A stretch of 35,184 nucleotides of DNA from Bacteroidota bacterium. GTDB taxonomy: Bacteria > Bacteroidota > Bacteroidia > AKYH767-A > OLB10. Numbering within the stretch: the first letter of the stretch is position 1; each line of letters opens with the position of its first letter. The notes under the pieces are model-generated. The model did no database searches, was not told where the DNA came from, and saw nothing but the letters and a program-made list of their open reading frames with translations. Positions 23,393 through 31,210 of the stretch are shown piece after piece. A program made the position numbers and the translations under genes. Location: the NCBI GenBank assembly GCA_029547265.1, contig JAKPPP010000193.1, positions 1 to 35,184 on the forward strand. Reading direction: 5' to 3'.

Positions 23393-24379
23393 TTATTTAT
23401 CATCTGATTGTCCACATTTTTTTACAGTTACTAATTGATACCATAATCCTCCTAAAACTTTACCATATAATTGATCAATACCTTCATAGTCGAAATAATT
23501 TACTTCGCCACTTTTTCTGTCAACGCCATAGAATAAAACGCCATCTGTCTTGTTGAAGTTGACTTTGCAAACCTCGTATACATTTCCTTCTTGTCGTCCC
23601 GCACCATTAAATCCGAAATACTTCACATCTTCTTTGCGAGGCACCGGATTCGGACCATACATATACATTCCTATTGATGAAAGATGTGATCCTTGTTTGT
23701 CTGTTCTTACTTCTGTTGCTGCTATCAATACTGCATCAACACCAAGTTCTTTAGCCAATAATCCAATTGACTCTGCCATTTTATAATCACCGGGTGCAAA
23801 TGGAATAATTGGTAAGTATCCGTCAGCCATTTCAATCACATCAGCATTCACTTCGCTTTGCGACATGATTGCGCTTCCGATTTTCGATTTTTCTAGTTTG
23901 AAGTTTTCATAAGCAGCTTTTTGTTCAGGCGTAAAGCTGTCGGGAGTTATTAGTGTGCTTCCTGTTATTTTAAAGGACTCCAGTGCTGTTTCCATCCAGT
24001 AAGCATAAAATTGATTTGCGAGTTTTTTTGCTCCCTCTTCGGTCATATTCCAGCTTTTAGTATGTGTTGAGCTCCATCCAAATGCTCGATAGTTTCCGAA
24101 TGATACGGATTCTCTTGTGCCTATATCAAATAGATAAAAGGAGACCAGTGCTATTTTTTTTGGAATTGGCAATGATGGATAGTATGCTCTTACTCCTTGT
24201 CCATTACGATATGGTTTTCCACTCGAGCCGGCCATTGGGATGTTCTGAAACCCTTTCCAGAAAGTTTTATCGTCGAGGGATAACAATTCTTTAATGTTGC
24301 TTTGGGCAAATGTGATTCGAGGCAGAATCAGTAGTGATACTGCGAGAATCAGTCTTAAGTACTTGACGGATAAATTCAT
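23393..24379 (-). CDS. Hypothetical exported protein
   Basis: About 328 residues from the ATG at 24379, chosen because it starts a clean signal peptide (L-R-L-I-L-A-V-S-L-L-I-L-P, cut after T-F-A). The upstream in-frame start would place a charged 13-residue segment in front and lies inside an inverted repeat. I do not recognise a family. Visible features are a strand I-A-L-V-S-F-Y-L-F near residue 78, a helix L-A-N-Q-F-Y-A-Y-W-M-E near 130, and L-G-V-D-A-V-L-I-A-A-T-E-V near 218. This strand-helix-strand layout recalls small periplasmic CsgG/TolB-N-like folds, but that is only a resemblance. A late Cys pair (about 270 and 323) could form a disulfide. It is divergent from the sensor kinase. 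Confidence 0.65.
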   Translation of the reverse strand: MNLSVKYLRLILAVSLLILPRITFAQSNIKELLSLDDKTFWKGFQNIPMAGSSGKPYRNGQGVRAYYPSLPIPKKIALVSFYLFDIGTRESVSFGNYRAFGWSSTHTKSWNMTEEGAKKLANQFYAYWMETALESFKITGSTLITPDSFTPEQKAAYENFKLEKSKIGSAIMSQSEVNADVIEMADGYLPIIPFAPGDYKMAESIGLLAKELGVDAVLIAATEVRTDKQGSHLSSIGMYMYGPNPVPRKEDVKYFGFNGAGRQEGNVYEVCKVNFNKTDGVLFYGVDRKSGEVNYFDYEGIDQLYGKVLGGLWYQLVTVKKCGQSDDK

Positions 24380-24396
24380 TTGATTTTTTATTTGTC

Positions 24397-24521
24397 GAAC
24401 AAATATGCCTGCCCTCATAGCTTAAAGTTGTTGACGAAACAAATGATCCTGATGCCATGAGGGACAGGCAATATTTGTTCTTGGGTGAATTTTTTGAAGA
24501 GATCATTCAGTAGTTTCGTCA
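24397..24521. repeat. Interleaved inverted repeats A-B-A'-B'
   Basis: Arm A (24397-24418) pairs with A' (24457-24480) over 22 bp with two single-base bulges. Arm B (24432-24448) pairs with B' (24501-24521) as 7 + 9 bp around an asymmetric internal loop. The order A-B-A'-B' means the two helices cross, giving a pseudoknot or two alternative states. Arms A and B also resemble each other (both contain GAACAAAT or GAAACAAAT followed by a CCTG). Confidence 0.75.
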
Positions 24522-24666
24522 CTGCAATGTTCATAAATCCAGGAAAGGTTGTTGTAAGCAAAAAATTGTATTTGCAATACGTAGATTTCGGTATTTGAAG
24601 GTGATGTCCATTTTAAATGTTGGGATAGGGTGGTGATTTTATTTATGTTGGTTTCAGTAAGTATTT

Positions 24667-24684
24667 TTAGGTATTTTTACCTAA
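24667..24684. promoter_or_regulatory. Perfect 7-4-7 palindrome upstream of the kinase gene
   Basis: TTAGGTA-TTTT-TACCTAA, two perfect 7-base arms, ends 33 bases before the kinase ATG. Its position suits an operator for autoregulation by the adjacent response regulator, which is inference. Confidence 0.5.
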
Positions 24685-24717
24685 TATTTAGTTCCTGTCA
24701 CTATAAAATTGTTGGTT

Positions 24718-26637
24718 ATGCGTGCACCGATTATATGTGCAATCATTTGTATTTGTTTTTTGTCGACATTCGGACAAACCCCGGATTCCCTTATTAGGGT
24801 GTATAAAATTCAATTGGCGAATGCGAAAAGTGATTCCCAAAAATTAAATAGTTTTACTCAGCTTTCGTGGGAATACGGGTTTTTGAGTTTAGATTCTGCT
24901 ATGTTCTTTGCAGAGCAGGAAATGACGTTGGCAAAAAAAATAAATAGCCCTTATTGGATTTCAATGGGATTCAACGATCTTTCAATTGTTGCAATTAGGA
25001 AAGGTAATTATAATGAAGCGATTAATTATTTAATGGAATCGCTAAAAATTAGGAAACAATTAAAGGATAATGCGCTTTTAGCATCGACATATAGCAAAAT
25101 AGCGAATTGTTATGTTCAACTAGGAGACCATAAACAAGCCTTGCAATATCTTTTTCCTGCTTTGAAAATATATGTGAAATTGAATGATAAAGAGAATCAA
25201 GCAACTTTACTAGGGGGGTTGGGCTTCGCCTTTTTATCTATGAAAGACTATAGTCAAGCGGAAAGTTATTTTGAAAAAAGCTCGTTGCTTCATTCTCAAA
25301 ATGGTAACGAATACATGTATTGGTTAATGCAAGTTAATCTTGTGAATCTTTATTCAGAGAAGAGGGATTTCTTAAAGGCATTGAATTTGGGGATGAAGAT
25401 TGAAAAGGTGATAGCAAAAATTGAAGACCCCAGCACAAATGCTACCTTATATGGCAATATGGGTTATGTGTATCGGCAAATGAAAAATAATGCAATGGGA
25501 TTGTCTTATTATCTCAAGGCAAATAATGAAGCTAAAAGTATATACGACTCAGCTGGTATTGCTACCTATTCTCAAAACATAGGGAATACCTATCTGGATT
25601 TAAATAATCTTAATGCGGCTTATCCGTATATTAATGAGTCGGTAAAGATATCTTCAAAGTTAGGATTGTATGAAGAGGAAAAAAATGCAAGATATAGCTT
25701 AGCAAAATATTATATTTTGAAGGGCCGAAGTGAATCTGCAATTTCTGAAATAGATTTGTTTGTTTCTTTGTCAGATACAATTGCAAAACGTAAAAATATT
25801 GAAGCGGCGCAAGAATTGGCAACACGATATGAGACTGAGTTGAAACAAAATAAAATAAAAGCACTATCATCAGAAAACAAAATCAAGCAACTCGAAATTG
25901 AAAACAAAGATGCTTCATTGTCATTAGCCCGAAGAAATAATGTTCTTTTAATTTTGATTGTAATTGTTATAGGAGTTTTGGCGTTTATTATTGTATCGCG
26001 ACAAAAGATTGCAAGTCAGTTGAAGTTAAGTAAGGCTCTTTCCGAAGAACAACGCCGTGGTCTTGCTTCCGTTATTTCTGCACAAGAAAATGAGCGTAGA
26101 CAAATTGCTCGCGATTTGCACGATAGTATTGGACAGCAACTCGCCGCACTTAAATTGTCGATTAATGAATCGAATACAAAAGGTGCGGAATTGTTGAATT
26201 CAACCATTGTAGAAGTTCGCCAAATTTCTCATCAAATGATGCCGGTTACGCTAGAACGGCAGGGTCTGGCAGCTGCAATACGTGAATTGGTTGAAAATTC
26301 AACAACATCATTATTGAAAATTAATTTTGATTGTTTCAATTTGCCGGCAAGTATTTCGGCGGAGAAACAGCTGACAATGTTTCGAGCAACTCAAGAGATT
26401 ATCAGCAATGCTTTGAAGCATTCAAGCGCAAGTGACTTAAATATTCAATTATATTTGAGTAGTAATAATCTAATTTTATTTGCAGAGGACAATGGGAAAG
26501 GTGTCGATGAAAATTTAAAAGAGGGAATGGGTCTATTAAATATGAAAACGCGAGTAAATGCACTTGAAGGCGAATTTCGCCGCGAAAATAGAGTTGAAGG
26601 AGGGTGTGTAATTACAATAATAATTCCTTGTGGTTAA
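24718..26637 (+). CDS. TPR-containing sensor histidine kinase, NarL/HisKA_3 type
   Basis: A 639-residue membrane kinase. The ATG at 24718 gives a signal or anchor segment (A-P-I-I-C-A-I-I-C-I-C-F-L). A TTG three codons earlier is possible but less likely. About residues 30-330 hold tandem tetratricopeptide repeats in the periplasm, then a coiled coil. A single transmembrane helix follows near 407-427 (V-L-L-I-L-I-V-I-V-I-G-V-L). The HisKA_3 dimerisation domain has the phospho-acceptor His468 in A-R-D-L-H-D-S-I-G-Q-Q-L. The ATPase domain has the N-box E-I-I-S-N-A-L-K-H and the G-boxes D-N-G-K-G and G-M-G-L-L-N-M. The signal sensed by the repeats is unknown. The response regulator gene follows by 3 bp. 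Confidence 0.92.
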   Translation: MRAPIICAIICICFLSTFGQTPDSLIRVYKIQLANAKSDSQKLNSFTQLSWEYGFLSLDSAMFFAEQEMTLAKKINSPYWISMGFNDLSIVAIRKGNYNEAINYLMESLKIRKQLKDNALLASTYSKIANCYVQLGDHKQALQYLFPALKIYVKLNDKENQATLLGGLGFAFLSMKDYSQAESYFEKSSLLHSQNGNEYMYWLMQVNLVNLYSEKRDFLKALNLGMKIEKVIAKIEDPSTNATLYGNMGYVYRQMKNNAMGLSYYLKANNEAKSIYDSAGIATYSQNIGNTYLDLNNLNAAYPYINESVKISSKLGLYEEEKNARYSLAKYYILKGRSESAISEIDLFVSLSDTIAKRKNIEAAQELATRYETELKQNKIKALSSENKIKQLEIENKDASLSLARRNNVLLILIVIVIGVLAFIIVSRQKIASQLKLSKALSEEQRRGLASVISAQENERRQIARDLHDSIGQQLAALKLSINESNTKGAELLNSTIVEVRQISHQMMPVTLERQGLAAAIRELVENSTTSLLKINFDCFNLPASISAEKQLTMFRATQEIISNALKHSSASDLNIQLYLSSNNLILFAEDNGKGVDENLKEGMGLLNMKTRVNALEGEFRRENRVEGGCVITIIIPCG

Positions 26638-26640
26638 TAA

Positions 26641-27279
26641 ATGAAAACGAGCAAAATATTATTAGCCGACGATCATCAATTATTTAGAGAAGGACTGGAG
26701 TTGATAGTTTCTGAAATTGATAATTGTTCTGTAGCCGGAAGTGTTAAAGATGGAATCAATGTAATTTCATTTTTAGAGTCTCATGAATTGCCTGATCTAC
26801 TATTGATGGATCTTCAAATGCCTAATATGGATGGTAAGGCAACGCTTGAAGTTGTTAAAAAGAGATTTCCAATGTTGAAAGTAATTATCGTGAGTATGTA
26901 TAACAACCCATCTATTGTTCGTTCACTAATAAATTCCGGAGCTAATGGTTATTTGTTAAAGAATGCCGATAAAGTTGAATTTCGAATGGCGATAGATAAA
27001 GTCCTTAACGGTGGTCGTTATTTTTCTTCTGAAATTACAGAGAGTTTAGCATTCCCTAGCTCTGATGAAAGCCCTGAATTGAAAAATGTTCTTTCTGAGC
27101 GTGAAATTGAAATTGTTCAGTTGATAGCTCAAGGTTTAAGTAGCCAGCAAGTCGCCGATAAATTATTTATTAGTGTAAGAACGGTTGAAACACACAGAAA
27201 AAATATTTTATCAAAACTCAACTTGAATAATGTTGCAGGGTTAATTCGTTTAGCATTTCAGCAAGGGCTGATTTCATAA
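26641..27279 (+). CDS. LuxR/NarL-family response regulator
   Basis: A 212-residue two-domain regulator. The receiver domain (1-120) has the acidic pair D10-D11, the phospho-acceptor D57 in L-L-L-M-D-L-Q-M-P-N-M-D-G, and the conserved Lys in Y-L-L-K-N-A near residue 104. The DNA-binding LuxR helix-turn-helix occupies about residues 145-205: L-S-E-R-E-I-E-I-V-Q-L-I-A-Q-G, then S-V-R-T-V-E-T-H-R-K-N-I. It pairs with the kinase immediately upstream. Targets are unknown; the palindrome before the kinase gene and the divergent exported genes are the natural candidates. Confidence 0.95.
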   Translation: MKTSKILLADDHQLFREGLELIVSEIDNCSVAGSVKDGINVISFLESHELPDLLLMDLQMPNMDGKATLEVVKKRFPMLKVIIVSMYNNPSIVRSLINSGANGYLLKNADKVEFRMAIDKVLNGGRYFSSEITESLAFPSSDESPELKNVLSEREIEIVQLIAQGLSSQQVADKLFISVRTVETHRKNILSKLNLNNVAGLIRLAFQQGLIS

Positions 27280-27300
27280 TTTACGTTATTCAGATATAAA

Positions 27301-27329
27301 AAAAGTCCCGATGTTATTCGGGACTTTCT
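27301..27329. terminator. Bidirectional terminator between the response regulator and pdxA
   Basis: AAAGTCCCGA (27302-27311) pairs with TCGGGACTTT (27318-27327), loop TGTTAT, with T-runs in both directions. The stem is identical to the recQ terminator stem at 6738-6763. Confidence 0.88.
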
Positions 27330-27332
27330 TTT

Positions 27333-28397
27333 TTATCTATCTCCACCAAGTTTGGTAAAAGCTAGTGGGTTTGCCGTGACTTCATCATATGTTTGATGTA
27401 AGTTGTAGATGTCGCAAGCCATATAAATTGCTTCTCGCATCGATACTTCACTTGCAATTCCTTTTCCTGCAATATCGTAGCCTGTTCCATGATCAGGAGA
27501 GGTGCGTATCACCGGTAGTCCTGCCGTAAAATTTACTCCTGTTTCAAATGCTAATGTTTTAAACGGAATTAATCCTTGATCATGATACATCGCTAACACA
27601 GCGTCAAATTTCTTATAAGCTCCGCTACCGAATAATCCGTCGGCGGAATACGGTCCGAATACTACCGCACCTTTATCCGACATTTCTTTCACCGCAGGTG
27701 CGATGATGTCTTTGTCTTCGTTTCCAATTACTCCGTTATCACCTGCATGAGGATTTAATCCTAGTACAGCAATGCGTGGTTTGCGAATACCGAAATCACG
27801 TTTCAATGACTGAATCATGATTTGTAATTTCGATTGGATATTTTCTTTCGTGATATGTTGTGAGATTTTTGTTACAGGTACATGTCCTGTTACTAATGCT
27901 ACACGTAAATCGCCCGACACTAAAAACATCAACGGCTTAGAATTCGCAAAAGCTTTTCCGAAGAATTCAGTATGCCCTGTAAATCCGCTGCCTTCCGGTT
28001 GGATAGTATGTTTATCGATAGGCGCAGTTACTATTGCGTGAAGATGTCCCGCAGCCAGATCTGCAGTCGCAGCCTGCAATGCTTTATATGCATATACACC
28101 GGTTTCCGATGAAGGTTTTCCGATCTCTACTTTAATCTCTTCTTCCCAACAGTTAATTAAATTTATTTTACGTTGAATAACATCATGAATTCCTTTTACA
28201 GTATTGTAATTAAACTCTTGAATGTTCAACGCCTTACGGTGATGAGATATTACTTTCGATGATCCATAAATAACAGGAGTGCATGTTTGCAAAATCCTGT
28301 TATCCATCAATGCTTTCATGATTACTTCCGCCCCCACACCGTTTACATCACCTATTGTGATGCCTATACGAATTTTGCCTTCTCCTTCGTGATGCAT
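27333..28397 (-). CDS. pdxA: 4-hydroxythreonine-4-phosphate dehydrogenase
   Basis: A 354-residue cytosolic enzyme that oxidises 4-phosphohydroxy-threonine in the DXP-dependent pathway to pyridoxal phosphate. The family start is G-I-T-I-G-D-V-N-G-V-G-A-E-V near residues 12-25. It is followed by T-A-P-I-D-K-H-T-I near 123-131 and by G-H-T-E-F-F, with metal-binding His. Next come L-G-L-N-P-H-A-G-D-N-G near 210-220, A-M-Y-H-D-Q-G-L-I-P-F-K near 266-277, and the closing R-T-S-P-D-H-G-T-G. All expected metal ligands are present. Length is a little above the usual 330. No other pdx gene is nearby. It lies after the leucyl aminopeptidase on the same strand, with a terminator between them. Confidence 0.96.
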   Translation of the reverse strand: MHHEGEGKIRIGITIGDVNGVGAEVIMKALMDNRILQTCTPVIYGSSKVISHHRKALNIQEFNYNTVKGIHDVIQRKINLINCWEEEIKVEIGKPSSETGVYAYKALQAATADLAAGHLHAIVTAPIDKHTIQPEGSGFTGHTEFFGKAFANSKPLMFLVSGDLRVALVTGHVPVTKISQHITKENIQSKLQIMIQSLKRDFGIRKPRIAVLGLNPHAGDNGVIGNEDKDIIAPAVKEMSDKGAVVFGPYSADGLFGSGAYKKFDAVLAMYHDQGLIPFKTLAFETGVNFTAGLPVIRTSPDHGTGYDIAGKGIASEVSMREAIYMACDIYNLHQTYDEVTANPLAFTKLGGDR

Positions 28398-28444
28398 AAT
28401 ATTATTTTAAAACTATAAAACTCGTATTGTTATTCTTTCATCAA

Positions 28445-28478
28445 AAGAACTCCGAACATTTTATTATCCGGAGTTCTT
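28445..28478 (-). terminator. Terminator of the leucyl aminopeptidase gene
   Basis: AAGAACTCCG (28445-28454) pairs with CGGAGTTCTT (28469-28478) over 10 bp around a 14-base loop, 12 bases after the aminopeptidase stop. On the minus strand it is followed by a short T-run. It separates this gene from pdxA. Confidence 0.75.
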
Positions 28479-28489
28479 CGAATGAGTTA

Positions 28490-29929
28490 TTACTTAATTT
28501 TATTCTTCAAGAATTCGAATATTAATCGTACTCCGACTCCCGTTCCATTTTTTCCTCTGTAGCTATCGTTTGATTTGCTGAACGCCGGTCCTGCAATATC
28601 AAAATGCATATAAGGATAATCAGTAAAGTTCAATAAGAAACGTCCTGCAGTAATAGCTCCGGCTGTTGCGCCTCCGATATTTTTCAAGTCAGCAATATCC
28701 GACTTCAACAATTCATCGTACTCATCCCACAAAGGAAACTCTGCTAAACGTTCGTAAACATTATTTCCTGCAATCTCTAATTCAGCACGTGTAGCATCAT
28801 CAACTTTACCCATGGTAACGATACCGTAAGGTCCGATTGCTGCACTTGCTGCACCTGTTAGCGTAGAGAATTCCATTACCATTTCAGGCTTCAAGCTTTT
28901 TGCATAATGCAAAGCATCTGCAAGAATCAATCGACCTTCAGCATCAGTATTTAAAACCTCAACTGTTTTGCCGCTCATCATCGTGATAACATCACCCGGT
29001 ACATAAGCATTACCATCGAGACGGTTATCGGTTGCAGGAACTAAAGCAATAACATAAACCGGAAGCTTAGCTTTCGCGATAGCATAAATTGCTCCACCAA
29101 CTGCAGCTCCACCTGCCATATCACACTTCATGTAATCCATTGAGTTCGGAGTAGGCTTCAAGCTCATACCACCGGTATCGTAAACTACACCTTTACCAAC
29201 TAGCACAAATGGTTTTTTATTGATAGCACCATCAGGTTTGTATTCCATCACGGTGAAAGTAGGAGGGTCGATACTTCCTAAATTTACGGATAATAATCCG
29301 CCCATCTTCATTTTAGTAATCTGAGCTTTGTCGAAAACAGTCACTTTGAATCCTGCTTCCTTACCCATTTTAGTAAATTGCTTACCTAACTCAACAGCGT
29401 TCAAGAATGAAACAGGTTCGTTAACTAAGTCGCGCGTTTTAAAGATCGCGTCGCAAAGCACAGTAAGATGGTCGATTTCTTTTTGAGAAACTTCCTTGTG
29501 AATAATTCCTACCGTAGAAAGTGAATTCTTTTCTGAGCTAGCCTTACTGCGATACTTCAAGAACTGATAATTCGATAAAATCAATCCCTCCGAAAAGGCC
29601 AAAAGAAGAGAAGGGGCAACAGTTCCCATAATGTTAACTTGCTCGCCCTTAACGCCATTGATGCGTGCAGCAATTCCCGAGCCATTCTTACGAGCCGTTT
29701 CGATCTGCTGGTACGAAGGGTTGCTTCCGCCTTCGGTCATTTGCACGATAACCAGCCTTTTGTACTGGTTGATAATGATTTGCTTGCGTTCAGCTTTGCG
29801 CTCTTTCTTTAGGAAACTTAGTTCCTCCCGGGAAAAGAGATCAGACGGGATGTTTTTGTCGTTGTCGGCCAAGATCACTAAATGATCATCTTTACGGGTA
29901 GCTGACAGGCGTTTTATGGCGATATGCAT
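28490..29929 (-). CDS. Leucyl aminopeptidase, M17 family
   Basis: 479 residues from the ATG at 29929 (M-H-I-A-I-K-R-L). A longer frame to 30139 exists, but its 70 extra codons lie over the mqnC start and promoter and do not match the family. M17 peptidases remove N-terminal residues from peptides as hexamers with two metal ions. The catalytic motifs are V-G-K-G-V-V-Y-D-T-G-G-M-S-L-K-P (metal-binding Lys and Asp), D-M-A-G-G-A-A-V, and the signature N-T-D-A-E-G-R-L-I-L-A-D-A-L. A C-terminal F-D-I-A-G-P-A-F-S motif completes the domain. It is divergent from mqnC with 122 bp between the starts. Confidence 0.94.
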   Translation of the reverse strand: MHIAIKRLSATRKDDHLVILADNDKNIPSDLFSREELSFLKKERKAERKQIIINQYKRLVIVQMTEGGSNPSYQQIETARKNGSGIAARINGVKGEQVNIMGTVAPSLLLAFSEGLILSNYQFLKYRSKASSEKNSLSTVGIIHKEVSQKEIDHLTVLCDAIFKTRDLVNEPVSFLNAVELGKQFTKMGKEAGFKVTVFDKAQITKMKMGGLLSVNLGSIDPPTFTVMEYKPDGAINKKPFVLVGKGVVYDTGGMSLKPTPNSMDYMKCDMAGGAAVGGAIYAIAKAKLPVYVIALVPATDNRLDGNAYVPGDVITMMSGKTVEVLNTDAEGRLILADALHYAKSLKPEMVMEFSTLTGAASAAIGPYGIVTMGKVDDATRAELEIAGNNVYERLAEFPLWDEYDELLKSDIADLKNIGGATAGAITAGRFLLNFTDYPYMHFDIAGPAFSKSNDSYRGKNGTGVGVRLIFEFLKNKIK

Positions 29930-30051
29930 AAGAAACTTTAACTTTGAGCGGCTGAAATTAAACAATGCGAACGTCAACATCAAAAAGTGACGGCAATTGT
30001 TTAACATTTTATCCGTTATCAGGTTATCTGATAGACACCAAATAAAACGAT

Positions 30052-31176
30052 ATGAATAGCGATCAATTATTAAAACGTGCCCTTCAGTTTGAGTTTCTCT
30101 CTGCCGCAGAAGGTAAATTTTTGTTTGAGCACGTTCCAACCAGTGAGTTGATGTATGTGGCGAATGAGCTTCGGAAAATTCAGAAGCCGGATGGCAAAGT
30201 GACCTGGATTATCGATCGAAATCTAAATACTACAAACGTATGTATTGCTAATTGTAAGTTCTGTAATTTTTACCGTATTCCGGGACATGCAGAATCGTAT
30301 ATCACTACTATTGAGCAGTATAAGACAAAAATCGACGAGACTTTCCGCTATGGCGGGGAGCAGCTTTTGCTTCAAGGCGGACATCATCCTGACCTTGGGC
30401 TCGACTATTATTCCGGACTATTCCGTGAACTCAAAAAGCTTTATCCGACCCTCAAATTACACTCTTTAGGACCCCCTGAAATTGCGCATATTGCCAAATT
30501 AGAAGGGAAAACGCATACTGAAGTTTTGTCGGTATTGATGGAATCGGGACTAGATTCATTGCCGGGACCTGGAGCTGAAATTCTGAACGACCGCGTTCGA
30601 AGAATTATTTCTAAGGGTAAATGCAGCGGAAGGGAATGGTTGGATGTCATGAGAGCAGCGCATAAGCTGGGATTAACGACTTCGGCAACTATGATGTTTG
30701 GACATGTGGAGACTTTAGATGAGCGTTTTGAGCATTTAGAGTTGATCCGTCAAGTGCAAAGTGAAAAGCCTGCCGACGCTAAAGGGTTTATAGCTTTCAT
30801 CCCTTGGCCGTTCCAAGATGAGGGAACCATGTTAAGAAGAGTGAAAGGTGTAAGGAATGAAGTTAGCGGAGATGAGTATATTCGTATGATCGCTATGAGT
30901 CGTATTATGTTGCCAAATGTGAAGAATATTCAAGCATCGTGGTTAACAGTAGGAAAGGCAGTAGCGCAAGTATGTTTGCATTCAGGTGCCAATGATTTCG
31001 GTTCTATCATGATTGAAGAGAATGTAGTTTCGGCAGCAGGAGCTCCTCACCGATTTACTGCTGAAGGAATTCAAAAAGCAATTCGTGAAGCGGGGTTTGA
31101 ACCACAGCTTAGAAACCAGCAGTATGAGTTCCGCGAGATGCCTGCGCATTTGGAACAGCAAGTGATAAACTATTAA
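30052..31176 (+). CDS. mqnC: Cyclic dehypoxanthinyl futalosine synthase, radical SAM
   Basis: A 374-residue enzyme that cyclises dehypoxanthine futalosine in the futalosine route to menaquinone. The radical-SAM cluster is C-I-A-N-C-K-F-C near residues 64-71, reached by the family lead N-L-N-T-T-N-V. Further family marks are L-Q-G-G-H-H-P near 107-113, H-S-L-G-P-P-E near 140-146, M-F-G-H-V-E-T near 221-227, and F-I-P-W-P-F-Q near 258-264. Its near relative MqnE shares the cluster but not these patterns. Neither MqnA, MqnB, MqnD nor MqnE is in the window. The gene implies that the organism makes menaquinone by the alternative pathway. It is followed 34 bp later by a type IX cargo gene. Confidence 0.95.
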   Translation: MNSDQLLKRALQFEFLSAAEGKFLFEHVPTSELMYVANELRKIQKPDGKVTWIIDRNLNTTNVCIANCKFCNFYRIPGHAESYITTIEQYKTKIDETFRYGGEQLLLQGGHHPDLGLDYYSGLFRELKKLYPTLKLHSLGPPEIAHIAKLEGKTHTEVLSVLMESGLDSLPGPGAEILNDRVRRIISKGKCSGREWLDVMRAAHKLGLTTSATMMFGHVETLDERFEHLELIRQVQSEKPADAKGFIAFIPWPFQDEGTMLRRVKGVRNEVSGDEYIRMIAMSRIMLPNVKNIQASWLTVGKAVAQVCLHSGANDFGSIMIEENVVSAAGAPHRFTAEGIQKAIREAGFEPQLRNQQYEFREMPAHLEQQVINY

Positions 31177-31210
31177 TAGAATATTAGTGTAAATATCTTT
31201 CGATGTGCTA

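Larger units (their letters stand above)
24380..24717. other. Divergent intergenic region with interleaved inverted repeats
   Basis: No gene is seen in these 338 bp. They lie between the divergent starts of the exported protein (minus) and the sensor kinase (plus), so both promoters should be here. The contents are the interleaved inverted repeats (24397-24521), a small GTATT-TGC-AATAC hairpin (24568-24580), and a perfect 7-4-7 palindrome (24667-24684) 33 bases before the kinase start. Confidence 0.7.

Noticed and set aside
24380-24418. N-terminal extension of the exported protein upstream of its signal peptide
   Set aside because: It would place charged residues ahead of the signal sequence and lies within arm A of the inverted repeats.
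29930-30139. N-terminal extension of the leucyl aminopeptidase
   Set aside because: The extra 70 codons cover the mqnC start and the shared promoter region and are not expected in the M17 family; the ATG at 29929 gives the normal length.
30052-31176. MqnE (aminofutalosine synthase) as the identity of this radical-SAM gene
   Set aside because: The combined motifs after the CxxxCxxC cluster (LQGGHHP, HSLGPPE, FIPWPFQ) fit MqnC better, although the two families are related.
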